DNA of 64,000 nucleotides from Malus domestica (taxonomy: Eukaryota > Streptophyta > Magnoliopsida > Rosales > Rosaceae), in the NCBI RefSeq assembly GCF_042453785.1, contig NC_091677.1, positions 8,155,501-8,219,500 of the forward strand, given 5' to 3'. The notes under the pieces were generated by a model. The model was not told where the DNA came from. It ran no database searches and saw only the letters and a program-made list of their open reading frames with translations. How positions within the stretch are numbered: position 1 is the stretch's first letter; each line of letters opens with the position of its first letter. Of this stretch, positions 1 to 12,789 are shown one piece after another. The position numbers were made by a program, and so were the translations under genes.

Positions 1-802
1 TGGATTTTGGATTTATTACATCACAAGCCCTAAGTTTGGCATGGCATGTGCTAAAAAATTTAGAAAAAAAGTTAAATTTTAGTGCAGATTAGGAAACGTC
101 ACAAATAGATGAAAAATCGTCACGACAAATGTGAGGGTCACATAAACTTTTGTGATGACATTGTTCGGCCACAGCCAACACTCAAAAGTTTCTATTCATT
201 GGGTTGGTTGAGTTCCCTATTTTTTGAAGCATAAAACTTCTCCATTGGGTTCGTTTAATCCAACAGCTAGCATTTTATCATATTATAGAAAATTAAGAAA
301 ATTAATTGAAAAAAAAACCCCACAAATTAATAGATATTTAAGAAAGGAAAACATAAAATAAGATAAATTTAACAAGAATCCATGAAATGGTTCTAACTCA
401 TGAAGAACTGGTGCCATTAAAGCTGAAACTAAAACTCTAATTAAGTTAAACACTGATGATATATACAACACACGCATAACATAAACAACATTTTGATTTT
501 GGTTTTTGAGTTTAGTTACTCGACTTCAACATAAACGCTGAACTAAAATAGAAGAGAAGTTTCATTAACCCTAAGACAATTTTTGTCTTCCTTACTGCTA
601 GAATAACTAGCCCTAATTATGAAAACTCTAGCTAACTAAAAAGATAAAACCCGCGAGACGGATTCACTAGCCTAGTGAAACTCTCTAGCATACTAACCAT
701 ATGCACACTAAGCTCTAGTCCTCGTCAGTACTCATATGTATGGACACTCTCACTATCTCTAGTCTGTTGAAGCAGATGATCTCAGCATGAAGCTTTCAAT
801 TC
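1..802. other. Intergenic, no gene seen
   Basis: AT-rich DNA downstream of the minus-strand MYB gene. It presumably contains that gene's 3' UTR, but no polyadenylation signal could be assigned with confidence. The open frames here are short and low in complexity. Confidence 0.5.
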
Positions 803-1116
803 TCAGCATATGCCGGGCATGTTGTTCCAGTAGCAAGATCCTAGGGAGCGCTTAACTTCGGATGTTGCCGCAGTGTTGGTCTTGACTGATGGTGTCATTA
901 ATGGTGCATTTTGCTGAATCTCTAGACTCACATTGTCACTAGTAACGACACCTGACATCGATGCGCGGTTGGACATGCATCCTTGCACGTACCATGACTC
1001 AGACACTGCAGGTGCAGAGGGAAAGTTGAGCAGGTTCAACAGGTCATCATCCATATCCTCTAATGGATCCTCATTTTGTTTCATGCCTGTGCAACAAAAC
1101 CACAGGATTATACATA

Positions 1117-1176
<60 letters not shown>

Positions 1177-3421
1177 ATGATCAAATGATAAAAATCAACT
1201 TGCTACATTCGTCAAATTTGTTTACTAAATTTTGTTGTCCAAACGTAAAGAGTTAGTATTTCAGTTATAATTTGAGCCCACTAGATATTGTCTAACGACT
1301 AACAACATAAAATGCTTATATTGTCATACTATTGATTAAGTCGGTTTATAAATGTGTTTACAAGATAACATTAGTCTAACAAGATAGTATTACCATAACA
1401 TGCGTACTCTTCTATTCAATTTGGTGAACAATTTTGATGACACTATTAATTACACTAAAACACAAAAGGCATGCAAAAGTTTTTGTATTTACCAATTGCT
1501 GACGGAGAGGAGCTACCATCCCTCTGATTGTCAGCACTATTCTCGCCGCTACTCTTCGATTCAACCTGAGCGGTGTCTTCGGCCTCCTCCTCAGCTGACT
1601 CTTCCCCCTCCTCTTCCTCCTCTTCCACCATAAGACCTTTCTCTTTACTGGACCACCCTGACGAACAGCTGTCGCCACTCTTTGCTTTCTTATTCGATTT
1701 ATTCTGAGCCTCCACCAAAACATCATCCAACAGACCACTATTCCCTTGGGACGGCACAGGTGCAATATCATAGTGATCTTCACCAGCGGTATAGCCTGAG
1801 CCCCCCATCTGACCCTCACCGAGGCCATTAATACTCAGCAGTGTTTGGTTGGAAGGGAGCTCTGGATTGGACCCTTGAACCAAAGGGGTTGGGTCATAAG
1901 TAGGAGGCCCCATGATCATGGAGCTCGGACTAAGATTGTTGTAACCACCAAACCCTCCATGAGAATTGTACTGACCTATCAAGGCTTGGTTTGGAATGTT
2001 GCTTTGGTTGAAGAGAGCTGAAGTCGATGACGACCCGAATGGAGAAAACGGGGACAAAGGCGTAGCAAAGCCACCATTTCCATGGAATTGAGTCATGGGA
2101 TTGGAGTAAAGAGAATAAGAAATGTGGTGGTGGTTTTGAAGAAAGTAATTGTTATTAGGGTTTTGGTGGTCTGAGGTGGAGGAGAAAGTACTTGTGATGT
2201 GGTCGTAAAGAGAAAGCTGCGAGGGACTGAAATTGTTAGGTTCCCGAGGCTGAGAGGAAGACAGGAGTGATGAGAATGAAGAAGCAGAAGACGAAGAAGA
2301 ATGTCTAAGTTGGTGGTGGTGCTGGAAGGCGGCAGCCGGTGCTTCTTGTTGAAGGTCACGAGGGTAAATTGGCAAACCGGCTCTCTGGCGACGCTTCATT
2401 CTAGTATTCCAGTAGTTCTTTATTTCATTGTCAGTCCTGCCGGGTAACTGATGATCGATGATATGCCAAAAAAAAAGCAACAGACAAACATGAGCTTCAG
2501 AGAAAGAGAAAGTCAAACAAATTGAAAATTAAAGAAAGAAGATAATCAAATAGGTAAGAAAATTAAGGGAAATGGGGAATCTGGTCAAAAAAATGAGATC
2601 AGTACCATATATACAATAAGAACACATTAATTTTTTGGCATATACAAGAACAATGGATTCATTATTAATAAAAAAATTTGAGCTAGCAAAACTCAGAAAC
2701 TAAGATTTTTACACCAAAAAAAAAATTACAAAAAGGGGTTTCAAACTCTGAATCTCTAACTTTACTCAGAGTTTAGAATTTTATACTTCTGAATCAAATA
2801 GAATAAGGAAGAGAATCCTCCACTAGGTTTTTATACATTTTAGACAGATAGTCCAAGAAGACCAAAAAAAGGAAGTGAAAGTAACTCAGGTCACAATCAG
2901 AATAAAAGATAAGAACGAAAAAAGAAAAGAAAAATCACATAAAAAGGTTTAGACCAAGGGACAAGAAAAAAGAAACAAAGAAAGAAAAAAATTATTCCAT
3001 AGAGTACATAAATAAAATAAAATAAAATCCAAAAAATAAAGAAAACCAAAAACAAATGAATGAACAACAAAAAATTAACCTGAGAAGCCATACGAGCCCA
3101 TTTGTTGCCGAACTTAGCGTGAAGCTCGATGATCAGTTTCTCCTCCTCAGGAGAGAGTGAGCCTTTCTTCAGATTAGGCCTCAGATGGTTAGCCCATCTG
3201 AGCCTGCAGCTCTTACCGCATCTAGCCAGCCCTGAATTCTTCTGCACCGCATTCCAGTTTCCCTCTCCGTGCTTCTTCACGTACTCAATCAAAATCGCGT
3301 CCTCTGCAGCCGTCCAGGGCCCCTTCTTGAGGCTCTGCTGGTGGTGGTGGTGGGAGCCGCCTCTCTGAGCTCCTACCGCCGCCTCATGAACCCCGTCCAT
3401 GACTCCGCTGTTGAGCATCAT
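803..3421 (-). CDS. GAMYB-type R2R3-MYB transcription factor (MYB33/65/101-like)
   Basis: Nuclear DNA-binding transcription factor. Exons are 3080..3421, 1493..2447 and 803..1086, all with GT..AG introns; phases close to 1581 bp, 526 aa. Residues 31-82 and 84-134 form the R2 and R3 MYB repeats: GPWTAAED and regularly spaced Trp in R2, then KKGSLSPEEE, KWARMASQ and LPGRTDNEIKNYWNTR, the last split by intron 1. The text after R3 (RRQRAGLPIYP) is the signature of the gibberellin-related GAMYB subgroup (S18). The C-terminal half is rich in Gln/Ser/Asn and acidic runs, as expected for an activation domain. Exon 2 carries a miR159-like site. The start chosen is the first Met of exon 1; a second Met follows immediately. 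Known family roles are anther, pollen-tube and seed development. Assignment to a single orthologue (MYB33, 65, 97, 101 or 120) is not possible here. Confidence 0.93.
1118..1172. repeat. (AT)n microsatellite in MYB intron 2
   Basis: An uninterrupted run of about 27 AT units lies about 30 bp inside the acceptor end of intron 2. Likely polymorphic in length. Confidence 0.95.
1844..1864 (-). promoter_or_regulatory. miR159-like target site in GAMYB exon 2
   Basis: The plus strand here reads like a miR159 sequence, so the minus-strand mRNA is its complement. Against canonical miR159a (from memory) I count three differences, at miRNA positions 6, 8 and 21, with the central cleavage region fully paired. 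It encodes the peptide PELPSNQT, at the place where GAMYB genes conserve this site. Post-transcriptional silencing by miR159 is the established control of this family. Confidence 0.85.
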
Positions 3422-3572
3422 GATAATTTTTAGGCCTATACCTAGCTAGCTCTATATTGGTTATATGTGTAGCTACAAGCCTCCTATGTTTCTTTCTTAA
3501 TTCTTTGAGGTTGGTTTTGTTCAATGTGGCTTTTTGTTTTATGGGATGCTTGAAATGTTACTTTGAGAAATT

Positions 3573-3574
<2 letters not shown>

Positions 3575-3615
<41 letters not shown>

Positions 3616-3905
3616 TGAAAGTTTGGAAGGGTTGATCTTCTCTCTCCTCTCCCAGGGTGTGAGAGAGAAATGCAAGAGAGAAAGAGGGGAGAGAATTGGA
3701 ATCCGGAGAGAGAAAGACAGATACAAGAAGCTAGAGCTTAGATCTTGTCTCTATTCTAGCTTTGTTTTTGTTTTAGATAGGGATTTCAGATTGAGAGAGA
3801 GAGAGAGAGAGAGAGAGGATGATAGGAGAAAGGAGGGTCTCTGAAGTTTGGGGACTTTGGTGGGGAGGGTGAGTGTGTGAGGAGAGAGGAGGGAGGGGGG
3901 GGGGG
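3575..3905. repeat. GA-rich 5' leader of the MYB gene with two (GA)n tracts and a G run
   Basis: (GA)n at 3575-3611 and 3793-3817 and an 11-base G run at 3895-3905 lie upstream of the MYB start codon. On the gene's strand these are CT-rich tracts, common in plant leaders and core promoters. The transcription start was not determined. Confidence 0.8.
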
Positions 3906-5320
3906 TGATTTATTTAGAGGTATGAGCTTCCATTTCGGTCCGGGTTGCATGCTAAGTGGTACGTCCATGGACACGTTTTTTATGTCCGCCCTTCATTGCT
4001 ATTAAGCCACACTCTTCCCCTCTTTCACTTCTAGAGCACCATTTTGGACATTTCCACTTCCCCTATTTCTTTTTTCCTATATATAAAGGAAATCAAGTAT
4101 TGTAAATTCAAATCATATTAATTTCATTTGTTCTTCTTCTTAGGTCAAACTTCAAAGATACATTTTAAGAAATACGTTTGAAATATACCATATACTAAAC
4201 CAATTTGGACTACATTTACGAACGGCATTGCTCGCCGAACCTCTCACGAGTTCAGAGTTCATGTGGGGTCCATCGAGAGTTAATTACAAAAGATATCTTA
4301 CCTTTTTAAGACTAAAACGACATGCGGAATTAAAAGGCGGACGACTTTTCTTGGCATTCTTATCCAATCAGTATTGAAAGTTATTATTAAAGTTACGTCA
4401 GCTGTGGTCTGTATTATTAGTTTTTGTCGTATGTTATTATGAAATTCTCATCGAACTTATCAAGGGAAGAATTCGCATCGCTGTCTTAAATTTATTCCAG
4501 GAGAAATTTTCTCTTTATATTTAAATATATTCGAGCATTTTTTATTTGAAAAATAAAAGGACGGAAAAAACAAAGTTATCACCAATTCTCTTTTTCTGAC
4601 TCCTTTTATAATTAATTACGTGGATATAAAATATGCAAAATTCGACACCACTTAACTTATAGTGCTTGCTTAAGTTTTTATTTGCGGGGTGAATTTATGA
4701 ATATGATAAAAATAGTTTAATTTATCAATCAAGATTAAGTAGTACTATTGAAGTTTACTTGACTCACAACATAATTTAAGAGTATCATCATAAGTTTGTC
4801 AACTAATATACTTAACAGTGAAATTTTAGTTACATTGGAAGGAACATTTAAACTTAATCTAGTCCTCACTCATTTTCACCTTCCTCTCTTGCTATTTGAG
4901 CACTCAATGGCAATTTTGTATTTCTATTAAAATGAACGTTACCTTCTCTTTTATTTTGTATGTTTGTGATTACTTTATATTCACTCCCTTTCTTTCCATC
5001 AGTAAATATTTGAATTTTTTTTTCTTCTTTCTATAAAATGCTAATGGCTTTCCTTAAAAACGTATATGCATTTTGACTATATTAATTATTACTTGAACAT
5101 GGTGTTTTTAGAAAATTTTGTTTATGAGTAATGTGAAATAGTAATTTCTTCTTTTTTAGAAGTTGAGTAGCTTGTTTGGTATGTAAGCAAACAACATGGC
5201 GAGAAACTCAATTGGGTCAACCACAATCCTTTGTTCTTTGAATTTCATCCTAAAAGTTATAGAAGTTAACTCTATTTTATTATATTTAGTTGTGGTATGC
5301 AGCCTTGTCTGGTACGAAAC
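3906..5320. other. Upstream region of the MYB gene, no gene seen
   Basis: AT-rich sequence with no convincing coding frame. It should hold the distal MYB promoter. No specific operator-like site is claimed. Confidence 0.4.
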
Positions 5321-5334
5321 TATATTCACCAGGA

Positions 5335-5781
5335 TTTTTATTTTTTATTTTTAAGAAAACCTCGACGGTGTGAGGGAATTTTATTGATATCGAAAAAAAG
5401 ATACACCTAGTAAAACCTAGTAAAGGGGACATAAACCTAACCCCTTATAATAAAAGAAAAAAAGGATAAAAAAAATACATGAAAAGAAAGGAGACATAAA
5501 CTTTACCCTTCTAGAAATAAAAACAACAAAGATACAAGGAAAAGAGGGGGGACATGAAACCTAATCCCTTTAAAACCGAACCTAAAGGTCTAAATCTGCA
5601 AAACAGAACAAGTAACATCACAAGGTTAAGAAAAAAAAACAAGAAAGTGAGACAAACATGTATATCGAGAGACATTAATTTGAGAAGCGGAACCCAAGCA
5701 AGCCAACATAGTCTGAAAGCATAACAACACGAACCATCATTGGAGAAGACAATCCCATATTAGCAAAATTGTCTGCAACTG
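5335..5781 (-). mobile_element. 5'-truncated L1-type LINE tail with 14-bp target-site duplication
   Basis: The insertion is bounded by identical TATATTCACCAGGA copies at 5321-5334 and 5782-5795. It begins on the plus strand with a T-rich tract, i.e. an A-rich tail for a minus-strand element. The minus strand near 5780 encodes a short ADNFANMGLSS-like peptide that resembles the C-terminal RNase H tail of plant L1 ORF2, then stops. Perfect duplications suggest a fairly recent insertion. Confidence 0.8.
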
Positions 5782-5940
5782 TATATTCACCAGGAATAAA
5801 ATACAATTTTTTTTCTTAAGACCATTTTTATTTATCATAACTAGAATGAATTGTTCTAATTATTTATTCAAAGTTGTGATGGAGGTATCTAAATGAAATG
5901 CTAATTGTTATAGAATTTTGAAAATTAGTTGTGAGTTCAA

Positions 5941-6158
5941 CTACAAGCTGGTGGTTCGGTGATAAATGACGGATTGCGAGATTACTTTCAAACTAAAAAC
6001 TAGAGATCTCGGGTTCGAAATCTGCTGCTGGTGTGGAAGTCAGACTTGTAGCTAGTGAAAGGCTGAAATACCTCTGTGAGTCTTTCCGGCCCCTGGAATG
6101 AATGGATAACCATGGTTTGCCACCAGTTGTTCTTCTTAAAAGAAAAAATAATAATAAA
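5941..6158 (+). mobile_element. tRNA-derived SINE with 12-bp target-site duplication
   Basis: Flanked by identical TTGTGAGTTCAA at 5929-5940 and 6159-6170. It contains a pol III box-A-like start (GGTGGTTCGGTGAT) and a box B (GGGTTCGAAATC), followed by a tRNA-unrelated body ending in a T/A-rich tail. No protein is encoded. Confidence 0.8.
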
Positions 6159-6170
6159 TTGTGAGTTCAA

Positions 6171-8329
6171 TTTATACGGATTATTCCCATAAAAAAGTAT
6201 TAGAAAATGTGATCGTTTTGATTTAATTTTACAATAATGGAATTAGTTTTCGTAGTCTCAAGTTCAGAATCTGTGGATCCATGTCTTAAAATATTGTAAT
6301 TGTTACTCAGTTACATTTACATTTGTTACTCAATCGTATTACATGTGTAATTGTCGTGTTAATATCATATTTATACAATAATCTTTTTCAATGCCTATTA
6401 CATGTAGAAGATTTGTACAATTTACATGATACTTTTAATCACTCTTTTACATTATTTAAATTTAAACTTATTATACTTTACAAGCTTTTTTATACACATT
6501 TTTCGGTCAAGTAGAGATAATGTCGAAAACAATTAATGACAAGTATTTCAATGAATAATCTATAATATTTTGATTAAGTTAATAATATAAAAAAACAAAT
6601 ACAGACATATATTTTTCATAAAATATTTTTGTATGAACTTACATATTCGTTTCTTATCAATTTTGTGTCGAAGCTTTGGTTAACAAGCTTGTTCCTCAAT
6701 GTGTTAGCATAGTATACTTTTCTTGTAGACATTGCATAAGTTGCAAATTCAATTTTTTTTCTCATATTACTTTGTACAAATTAAATAAACAAACAGAGAA
6801 TGAGAAAATCATTTATCTTTTTTCATTTGAATTTAAGTAACAAAAGATACATTTTGTTGATTTTTAAAATTCCAATCACAAGACAATCATGAACTACAAA
6901 AGATTGCGGCCCATAAAGGCTTTCAGGCCCATGTAGAATAAAGCCAAATATAAATCATATCTTTTTGAAGGATTAAAGAACTTTAGATATAATAGTTTAA
7001 AACGCACTACTATAACACTATCAATCAACTACTCAAACACTACAAACTTTTAACTAAAACACTACCCATGCACTTTAAAGACACAAAAAAGGGACTTTCA
7101 ATGAGACTTACCAAGAAATCATTTGAAAATTCTCTCAAATGTATTGCTCTAGTATTTTCTAATTTTGTATTGCATTACTAACAATTTTAGCCTAATCTCA
7201 ATGAAGCTTTATAGTCCCATATAAAAGTGCACCAGTACGCTTTGTGATAAAGGTATCTAAAAGCCTTCCTCTTTCTCTCAAATAGTGCCGCGCGACACAC
7301 ACCCACGACATGGAAGTTTCTCAACTTAGATACGAGTCAAGGAGTGATCTTCTGACTTCTAAATACCAACACCAAAAATAAAAACAAAGGTTTGATATCT
7401 TCACCACATCTTCTAACCTCTGCATCATCGCTTACGGCACATCTTCTAACTTGTGCAACCTGACTTCATACTCCGAAGACCGAAGTAGCACCAGAGTATA
7501 CCATATGATCTTCAAATCAATTGGTGCCGTTTGCATTCAAATAAGGAAGAATGACTTTTAAAGACCAACTCAACATAGCTAACTCCAATATAAAGTCTGA
7601 AAGTATATCTATTGGTCTGTATTAAGTCTCTCTTCCAAGACAATTTCGCATTTCTTTCTAATCATTGTGCTGGAAACAGAAAAACTTACTACATTGATTC
7701 TCCGGAGGACGAGAAACCTCCTTCTGCATCGTGAATTCAAGTTGTTGCCACTTGTGTTTAAATTCTAACACAACACAATAGAGGTGCAAACCACACCTGG
7801 AAAAAATTGCTATGACTCTACTTGCTAGTAACATTTAACAAAGCTAAGTCCTGATAGAGGTCTTGAACCCGTCAAATCTAACAAAGCCGGACTCATTTAG
7901 TGTTTCATTTCGTACACAAAGAGCATGAGCAGCAATCAAACACCAGTGATGACTCCACTGTTTTACGCATAAATTTTCTGATAAACACAAACCCAATTAC
8001 CAAATATTTGCCACAGAATTTGAGTATAACAGTTATATTCATGGACTTTCATAAGTCAAAGCAAAAATGTAAACAATGTTGCCAACGGGGTTTATAAAAA
8101 ATTATGATTTACAGGACCATAAAGAACCACATTTTGTTAAACAACTTGAAAAGAGAAGATGCCCGAAGTACCTTCTACACATTGTTCGAATCAAAGCAAC
8201 GATATATGTCGAGAATCCCCAATGTTCTTGGTTTGTTTCCTTCTTCAGGCATCAGATGATCTAATGCCAGCACCACAGGGCTTTCCCGGAACCCAAGTTA
8301 CATCCAAACTTCTGAGATTTTGCAAGCAA
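6171..8329. other. Intergenic, no gene seen; includes 3' flank of the protease gene
   Basis: AT-rich. The part next to 8330 is probably 3' UTR of the minus-strand metalloprotease gene. The open frames at 7900-8392 show no domain or codon signature and overlap the end of that gene. Confidence 0.45.
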
Positions 8330-9697
8330 TTACAACATGTCCTTGATAAAATCGAGATTAAGCGTGTCCTTAACGATAAGGAACAATCCTAGGAAAAGAA
8401 CAAGGGTTATCCCTGATGACATAATCCCCTGCTCTACTTCTAGAGGGAGCTTTCGCCCGCCCCTAGCAGCCTCTATGAGGATGAAAGCCAAGGTACCACC
8501 GTCTAAAGCAGGTAGCGGAAGAAGGTTGATTACTGCAAGGTTGAGATTAAGCAAGGCTGCAAACTGATAGAGTCCATCAATATTTGACCTTGCAACTTCT
8601 GCCCCTACAGCTATGATTGCAACTGGACCTGAAACCTTACTAGCTGTCTGTGAGAAGTTTAGAAAAGTCTGCTTTAAACTATCTAAAACATTAGATGACA
8701 AGCCCCAAAATTCTCTCCCAGTATAATTAAAAGCTTCTGAAACACTTTTAGGTTTAACTTTCGTAAACTTAACATTTGGCGATAATTGCACTCCGATTTT
8801 GCCTGTTCCATCATAATTCTCATCCGGTGTGATCCCAATTTCAAAATCCTGCTGTCCCCTCGCAACCTTAAGAACCACATTTCTTTTGGGATTCTGCTTA
8901 ATCACATCAACAATCTCTGAAACACCATTAGGACCTCCTCTTGGCAATTCATTTCCGTTAACCTTAAGGATCACATCACCGGCAAGCAACCCATCTCGGG
9001 AAGCAGCGGAGAATGGGCGAACCTCGGGCACAAGCACCCCAGGATAGGCCTCTTGTACAGGCAAACCAACAGACAACACTTGAGTAAGTATTATAAGATA
9101 GGCAAAAATAATATTGGCAACCACACCAGCTGAAACCACAATTATTCTATCCAATATTGGCCTGTTCTTAAGCAGATTCTTATCGTCAACTGGAATATCA
9201 CTATCTGGATCATTATCTGGAAACCCCACAAACCCACCTAGAGGAAAAGCTCTAATAGAATACTCCACATTGTTTGCATTGAATTTAGCTAAAATTGGAC
9301 CAAAACCAACTGCAAACTTACTTACATGGATGCCTTGGAGATAAGCAGCAAGGAAGTGACCGCTCTCATGGACAACAATTATGGCCGTTAACACAGCAGC
9401 CGCCTCCAAAACCGACTGAGCACTTTCAAAGTTGCCATAGTCGAACCCAGGAATCGCACAAGTCCTAAACTTGAACCTTTTCCCATGTGGGCACCTGCCA
9501 TTTTCAATGAAAAATCGATCCTTGCAGTGAAAACCAAGGTCTGGTGAAGAAAATGAGCAGCAAATGGAAGAAGATGGAGGTTTTGGGTGGTGGGTTTTGG
9601 GTTTTGATGGAAAATCAGATATGGGTGATTTGGAATTGGATAACTTGATGAGAGAGAAAGAAGAGGAGGGTGGAGAAGCTGAGAGATTAATGATCAT
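8330..9697 (-). CDS. ARASP: Plastid site-2-protease / RseP-like intramembrane zinc metalloprotease (ARASP-like)
   Basis: Single-exon gene for 455 aa. Intramembrane proteases of peptidase family M50B cleave membrane substrates; the Arabidopsis homologues (ARASP and its close paralogue) are in the chloroplast inner envelope. The first ~80 residues are Ser/Pro/Lys-rich and poor in acids, fitting a transit peptide. The zinc motif HESGH is at 110-114 within a hydrophobic helix. A GVVAN motif lies near 191-195, a PDZ-like domain at about 215-290 (PEVRPFSAASRDGLLAGD), and the third metal ligand motif LPALDGG at about 395-401, followed by a C-terminal membrane helix. All catalytic elements are intact. 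The start is the first Met giving a complete transit peptide, with an upstream region free of further frame. The symbol is by family resemblance; the paralogue cannot be separated here. Confidence 0.93.
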   Translation of the reverse strand: MIINLSASPPSSSFSLIKLSNSKSPISDFPSKPKTHHPKPPSSSICCSFSSPDLGFHCKDRFFIENGRCPHGKRFKFRTCAIPGFDYGNFESAQSVLEAAAVLTAIIVVHESGHFLAAYLQGIHVSKFAVGFGPILAKFNANNVEYSIRAFPLGGFVGFPDNDPDSDIPVDDKNLLKNRPILDRIIVVSAGVVANIIFAYLIILTQVLSVGLPVQEAYPGVLVPEVRPFSAASRDGLLAGDVILKVNGNELPRGGPNGVSEIVDVIKQNPKRNVVLKVARGQQDFEIGITPDENYDGTGKIGVQLSPNVKFTKVKPKSVSEAFNYTGREFWGLSSNVLDSLKQTFLNFSQTASKVSGPVAIIAVGAEVARSNIDGLYQFAALLNLNLAVINLLPLPALDGGTLAFILIEAARGGRKLPLEVEQGIMSSGITLVLFLGLFLIVKDTLNLDFIKDML

Positions 9698-12165
9698 GGT
9701 TTATTTCTGTGGTTTTCTGGTAGGTGTTGTTTTAAGAAGGTGAGGTTTGGTTTTGTGATGGAGGAGGGATTGGATAATTCATAATGTCCTCCCTTTTTTG
9801 GGTTTTGTGGAGGGCAACTCAACTGAATCATTTGTCTTCCCTCCCTCATATTTTTCAGCATTCGGGTCATCGGGTGTGTCGTGTTCTCTGTGCTTTCTTT
9901 GGTTTTTGGATTAGTTTCTGTGCTTTTTAGATGGGCCTGTGGGCTGTGTCGTCAATAAAAAGAAGGTCGTGTAATCCGGTCTGGTAGAAAACCATCGACG
10001 ACGTCTTTGTAGCGATATTTCAAGTAAATCATACATCGTTATATGAAAAGTTCTTTTTTTAATTACCTGCAAGATTTGATTTGCAGTCGAGAATCTTAAA
10101 CGTTAAGACTCTTTGATTTTATTTATAAGAGAACAAATAATTAAGTTTGTTGAGTAATTAGAAAGATAGACATATCAATGCATAAATCTAAAGTTTTATT
10201 GTTGATATTTTGAGTTTGTCAGAGCAATCGAACTTGGGTGAAAAGAGGCAGACAGACTGCCTTAACACCCACAAATTTTAAATTTTATTATTTGAATAAT
10301 TTCACAATATTTTAGTGGCTACCCTTATCATTTTTTGGTTTTCCAAATGAGTTTCACCCTAAAAAAATTGTAGTTGTACACAATTCCCATGACTCAAGGA
10401 TGGCTTTTGCTTTTCATTGTTCAAAATCCATATCCATTTTATGGTAGTCTCATTTAAAGGTAGGAGGGCCCTAAAACTTGACCCAATGGTGTTTCCCCAT
10501 GGTTTACTTGGCCCAGTTGAGGTTGCCAGAATGCTTTGCATACATGATGCACGAGGTTTTAAGTTCTTATCTTCTTCACCAGCAGGTGTGTGTTCATCTC
10601 ATATTGGTTGTTTGATTGCTTGGAAACTTGCGTGTAAATCTGAGTATGCTAAGGTTATAATTACAACATATTTGTATGTGGCATGCTGTAATTTTCGAGT
10701 AATGAGAAATAACTCATTAAATATATAGAACTAATTGCGTTCTATAGTATAAAATCATGATAATAATCATACAAATGTGTAAACTACATAATAAAAGTAT
10801 AAGTATTCTTAGTCATTAGTACTGTGGTAGCAAATTTATGTCGTTTTCAGTCTTGATGAAATTGTACCTACAAAACAAATAAACACTTTTGATCAAGGCC
10901 AAAGCCACACGCGAGCCCACGAGGTGTTGGGAGAGGGAGGGGGTTTGGCCAGCAAATCTTCGATACCTAAGTTAGTTTCTTTGTAAAAAGAAAGTTTATG
11001 ACTTTAGTGCATAAGAGCATTCTCATCACTTATGAATAAAAGTCACGTATCAGCTCCAATATTTTATGTACTATTTTTTGCTTCACAAGTAATTGACCAA
11101 CTTAACGAATTAGAATACTGTTATTTCCCTCAAATCAAATGCAAAATCTAGCAAAAGATAAGAAAAGGTGAAAGATCTTTTGTTTGGAAGGAACAAGACG
11201 GCTACAACAAAAGGGTTTGCTTGCAAAAGTAAGCTTTTCGAAAGGAAGAAGAAGCTACTATTTGGCTTTACAGGGTACTTTGAATTTGAACATTGTCACA
11301 CCAATTATTAAAGAGCTGGTGAAAAGGAAAATAAAACTTAATTAAAAGTAATCAGATATTTCCATGATTTCTACTCAAAATCCAAACATATCTGCTAAGT
11401 GGGACTAGGATTTGATTTCTTAGGAGGCAAGACAAACGGAGCAGAGAAAAGTTGGAATCCATCAAATTATCAAAAATTGAAAGGGGGCCATGGGTCCTTG
11501 TCAATAGCCCCATAAATGATAAATCTAGCAGCTCTGGTTGCTATCTTCTTCTTGACCCACCCACCACCTACCCACACAACCTTCACAAAGAGCCCTTCGA
11601 CCAGCAACTGATGCTATTGATGATGTTTCTCTGACATCAATGCATGGCCAAGCTTAAATGCTACTCGAGAGAATCTTTTCGTTTTTCACGTCCAACCATC
11701 TAATATCAATAATTATATCGATAGGTTATTGATTGTCGATATAATGTTTATATTACTGAGATTATATTTTGATACTTTGGTATTGCATAGCTGTCGAAAT
11801 GTTTATCAATAAAAATCTACATGAAAAAGCAAGTAATGACGTCGTATCATCTTATTAAGTAACGTGACCGAAGTAGTTTTTTATCTTAATTTTGAAGAAA
11901 GTTATGAATACAAGTAATTGCACTACGCGATCTTTTTGTCCAAGATACGCACAAAGGAAACCCTTCATTAAGGTCTATCAAAATGTGCCTATGTGAGATC
12001 TGAATGCAGGTGTCTTGTTATGTATGTTTTGAACAGGTATGTTATGTGACACGATTATCGTACCCAATACTTTCTCCTAGTATTTGCTCTTCAAATCTTT
12101 GCTTCTTTTTTTCTTTTCACTATAAAGGTGTATGAATACATGTAAAATGAAAGTACTAGTACCAA
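9698..12165. other. Protease promoter and intergenic DNA, no gene seen
   Basis: The first few hundred bases are the presumed promoter of the minus-strand protease gene. The rest is AT-rich with scattered short frames such as 10417-10728, which has no recognisable domain. No tRNA, repeat array or gene is supported. Confidence 0.4.
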
Positions 12166-12167
12166 CA

Positions 12168-12368
12168 GGATCTTCTCTGGATTCTTTGGTGAGGATCCTA
12201 GAGATCCATAAATCGTGTCCGTTCATCATACATCGTACGATCAGGTACTATTTGTATTTAATTTTAAATAAAAATATTTAAAATGATTTCTGATCGCACG
12301 ATATATGATGAACAAATATGATTCACGAATCCCCGGGATTCTCATATAGAGGATCCGGATTCATACTA
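12168..12368. mobile_element. Foldback MITE-like inverted repeat
   Basis: Two imperfect arms of roughly 75 bp, starting with GGATCTTCTCTGGATTC and ending with its divergent complement GAGGATCCGGATTC, surround an AT-rich centre around 12245-12290. Inner arms share CATCATACATCGTACGATCAG-like text in opposite orientation. Non-coding; the family is unassigned. Confidence 0.6.
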
Positions 12369-12789
12369 GTATACACCCTTTTTGTTTCAATATTAGTAAT
12401 TGAAGGGTAAAAAATAGAATGATAGTTTGAAGTCATATCGAAGAGGATGACTTGTATAACACATGTATACCATTAATGAAAAAAAGATAAAGGCATGTTT
12501 AAGTTTTTTTCCACATATTTTTGTTTTATTGAAATGAGACATCACATGCTTATATTCCTATGTCATCTAAGTTGTTTTCCGTATCAAGAGGCTTTAGTAA
12601 AAGTTTTATAACGATGAAATGAAAAGAAGGTCAAACTTTTGAGTCATGTCACATAAGAAGATGATCTCTAGGGTGAGTATCAAACCAACCGATTCGAATC
12701 ACTTTGGTTTGGTTTTGACCAATAAAAAAAGTCAAATAATTTAAAATTTGAATTGAACCAATATACTTTTGGTTTTATTCAGTTTTGAA

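Noticed and set aside
10417-10728. 103-residue plus-strand frame
   Set aside because: No domain, no splice partner and biased composition; likely chance.
12168-12368. Possible microRNA precursor from the inverted arms
   Set aside because: The arms are long and imperfect along their length with no discrete 21-nt duplex, which fits a foldback MITE better.
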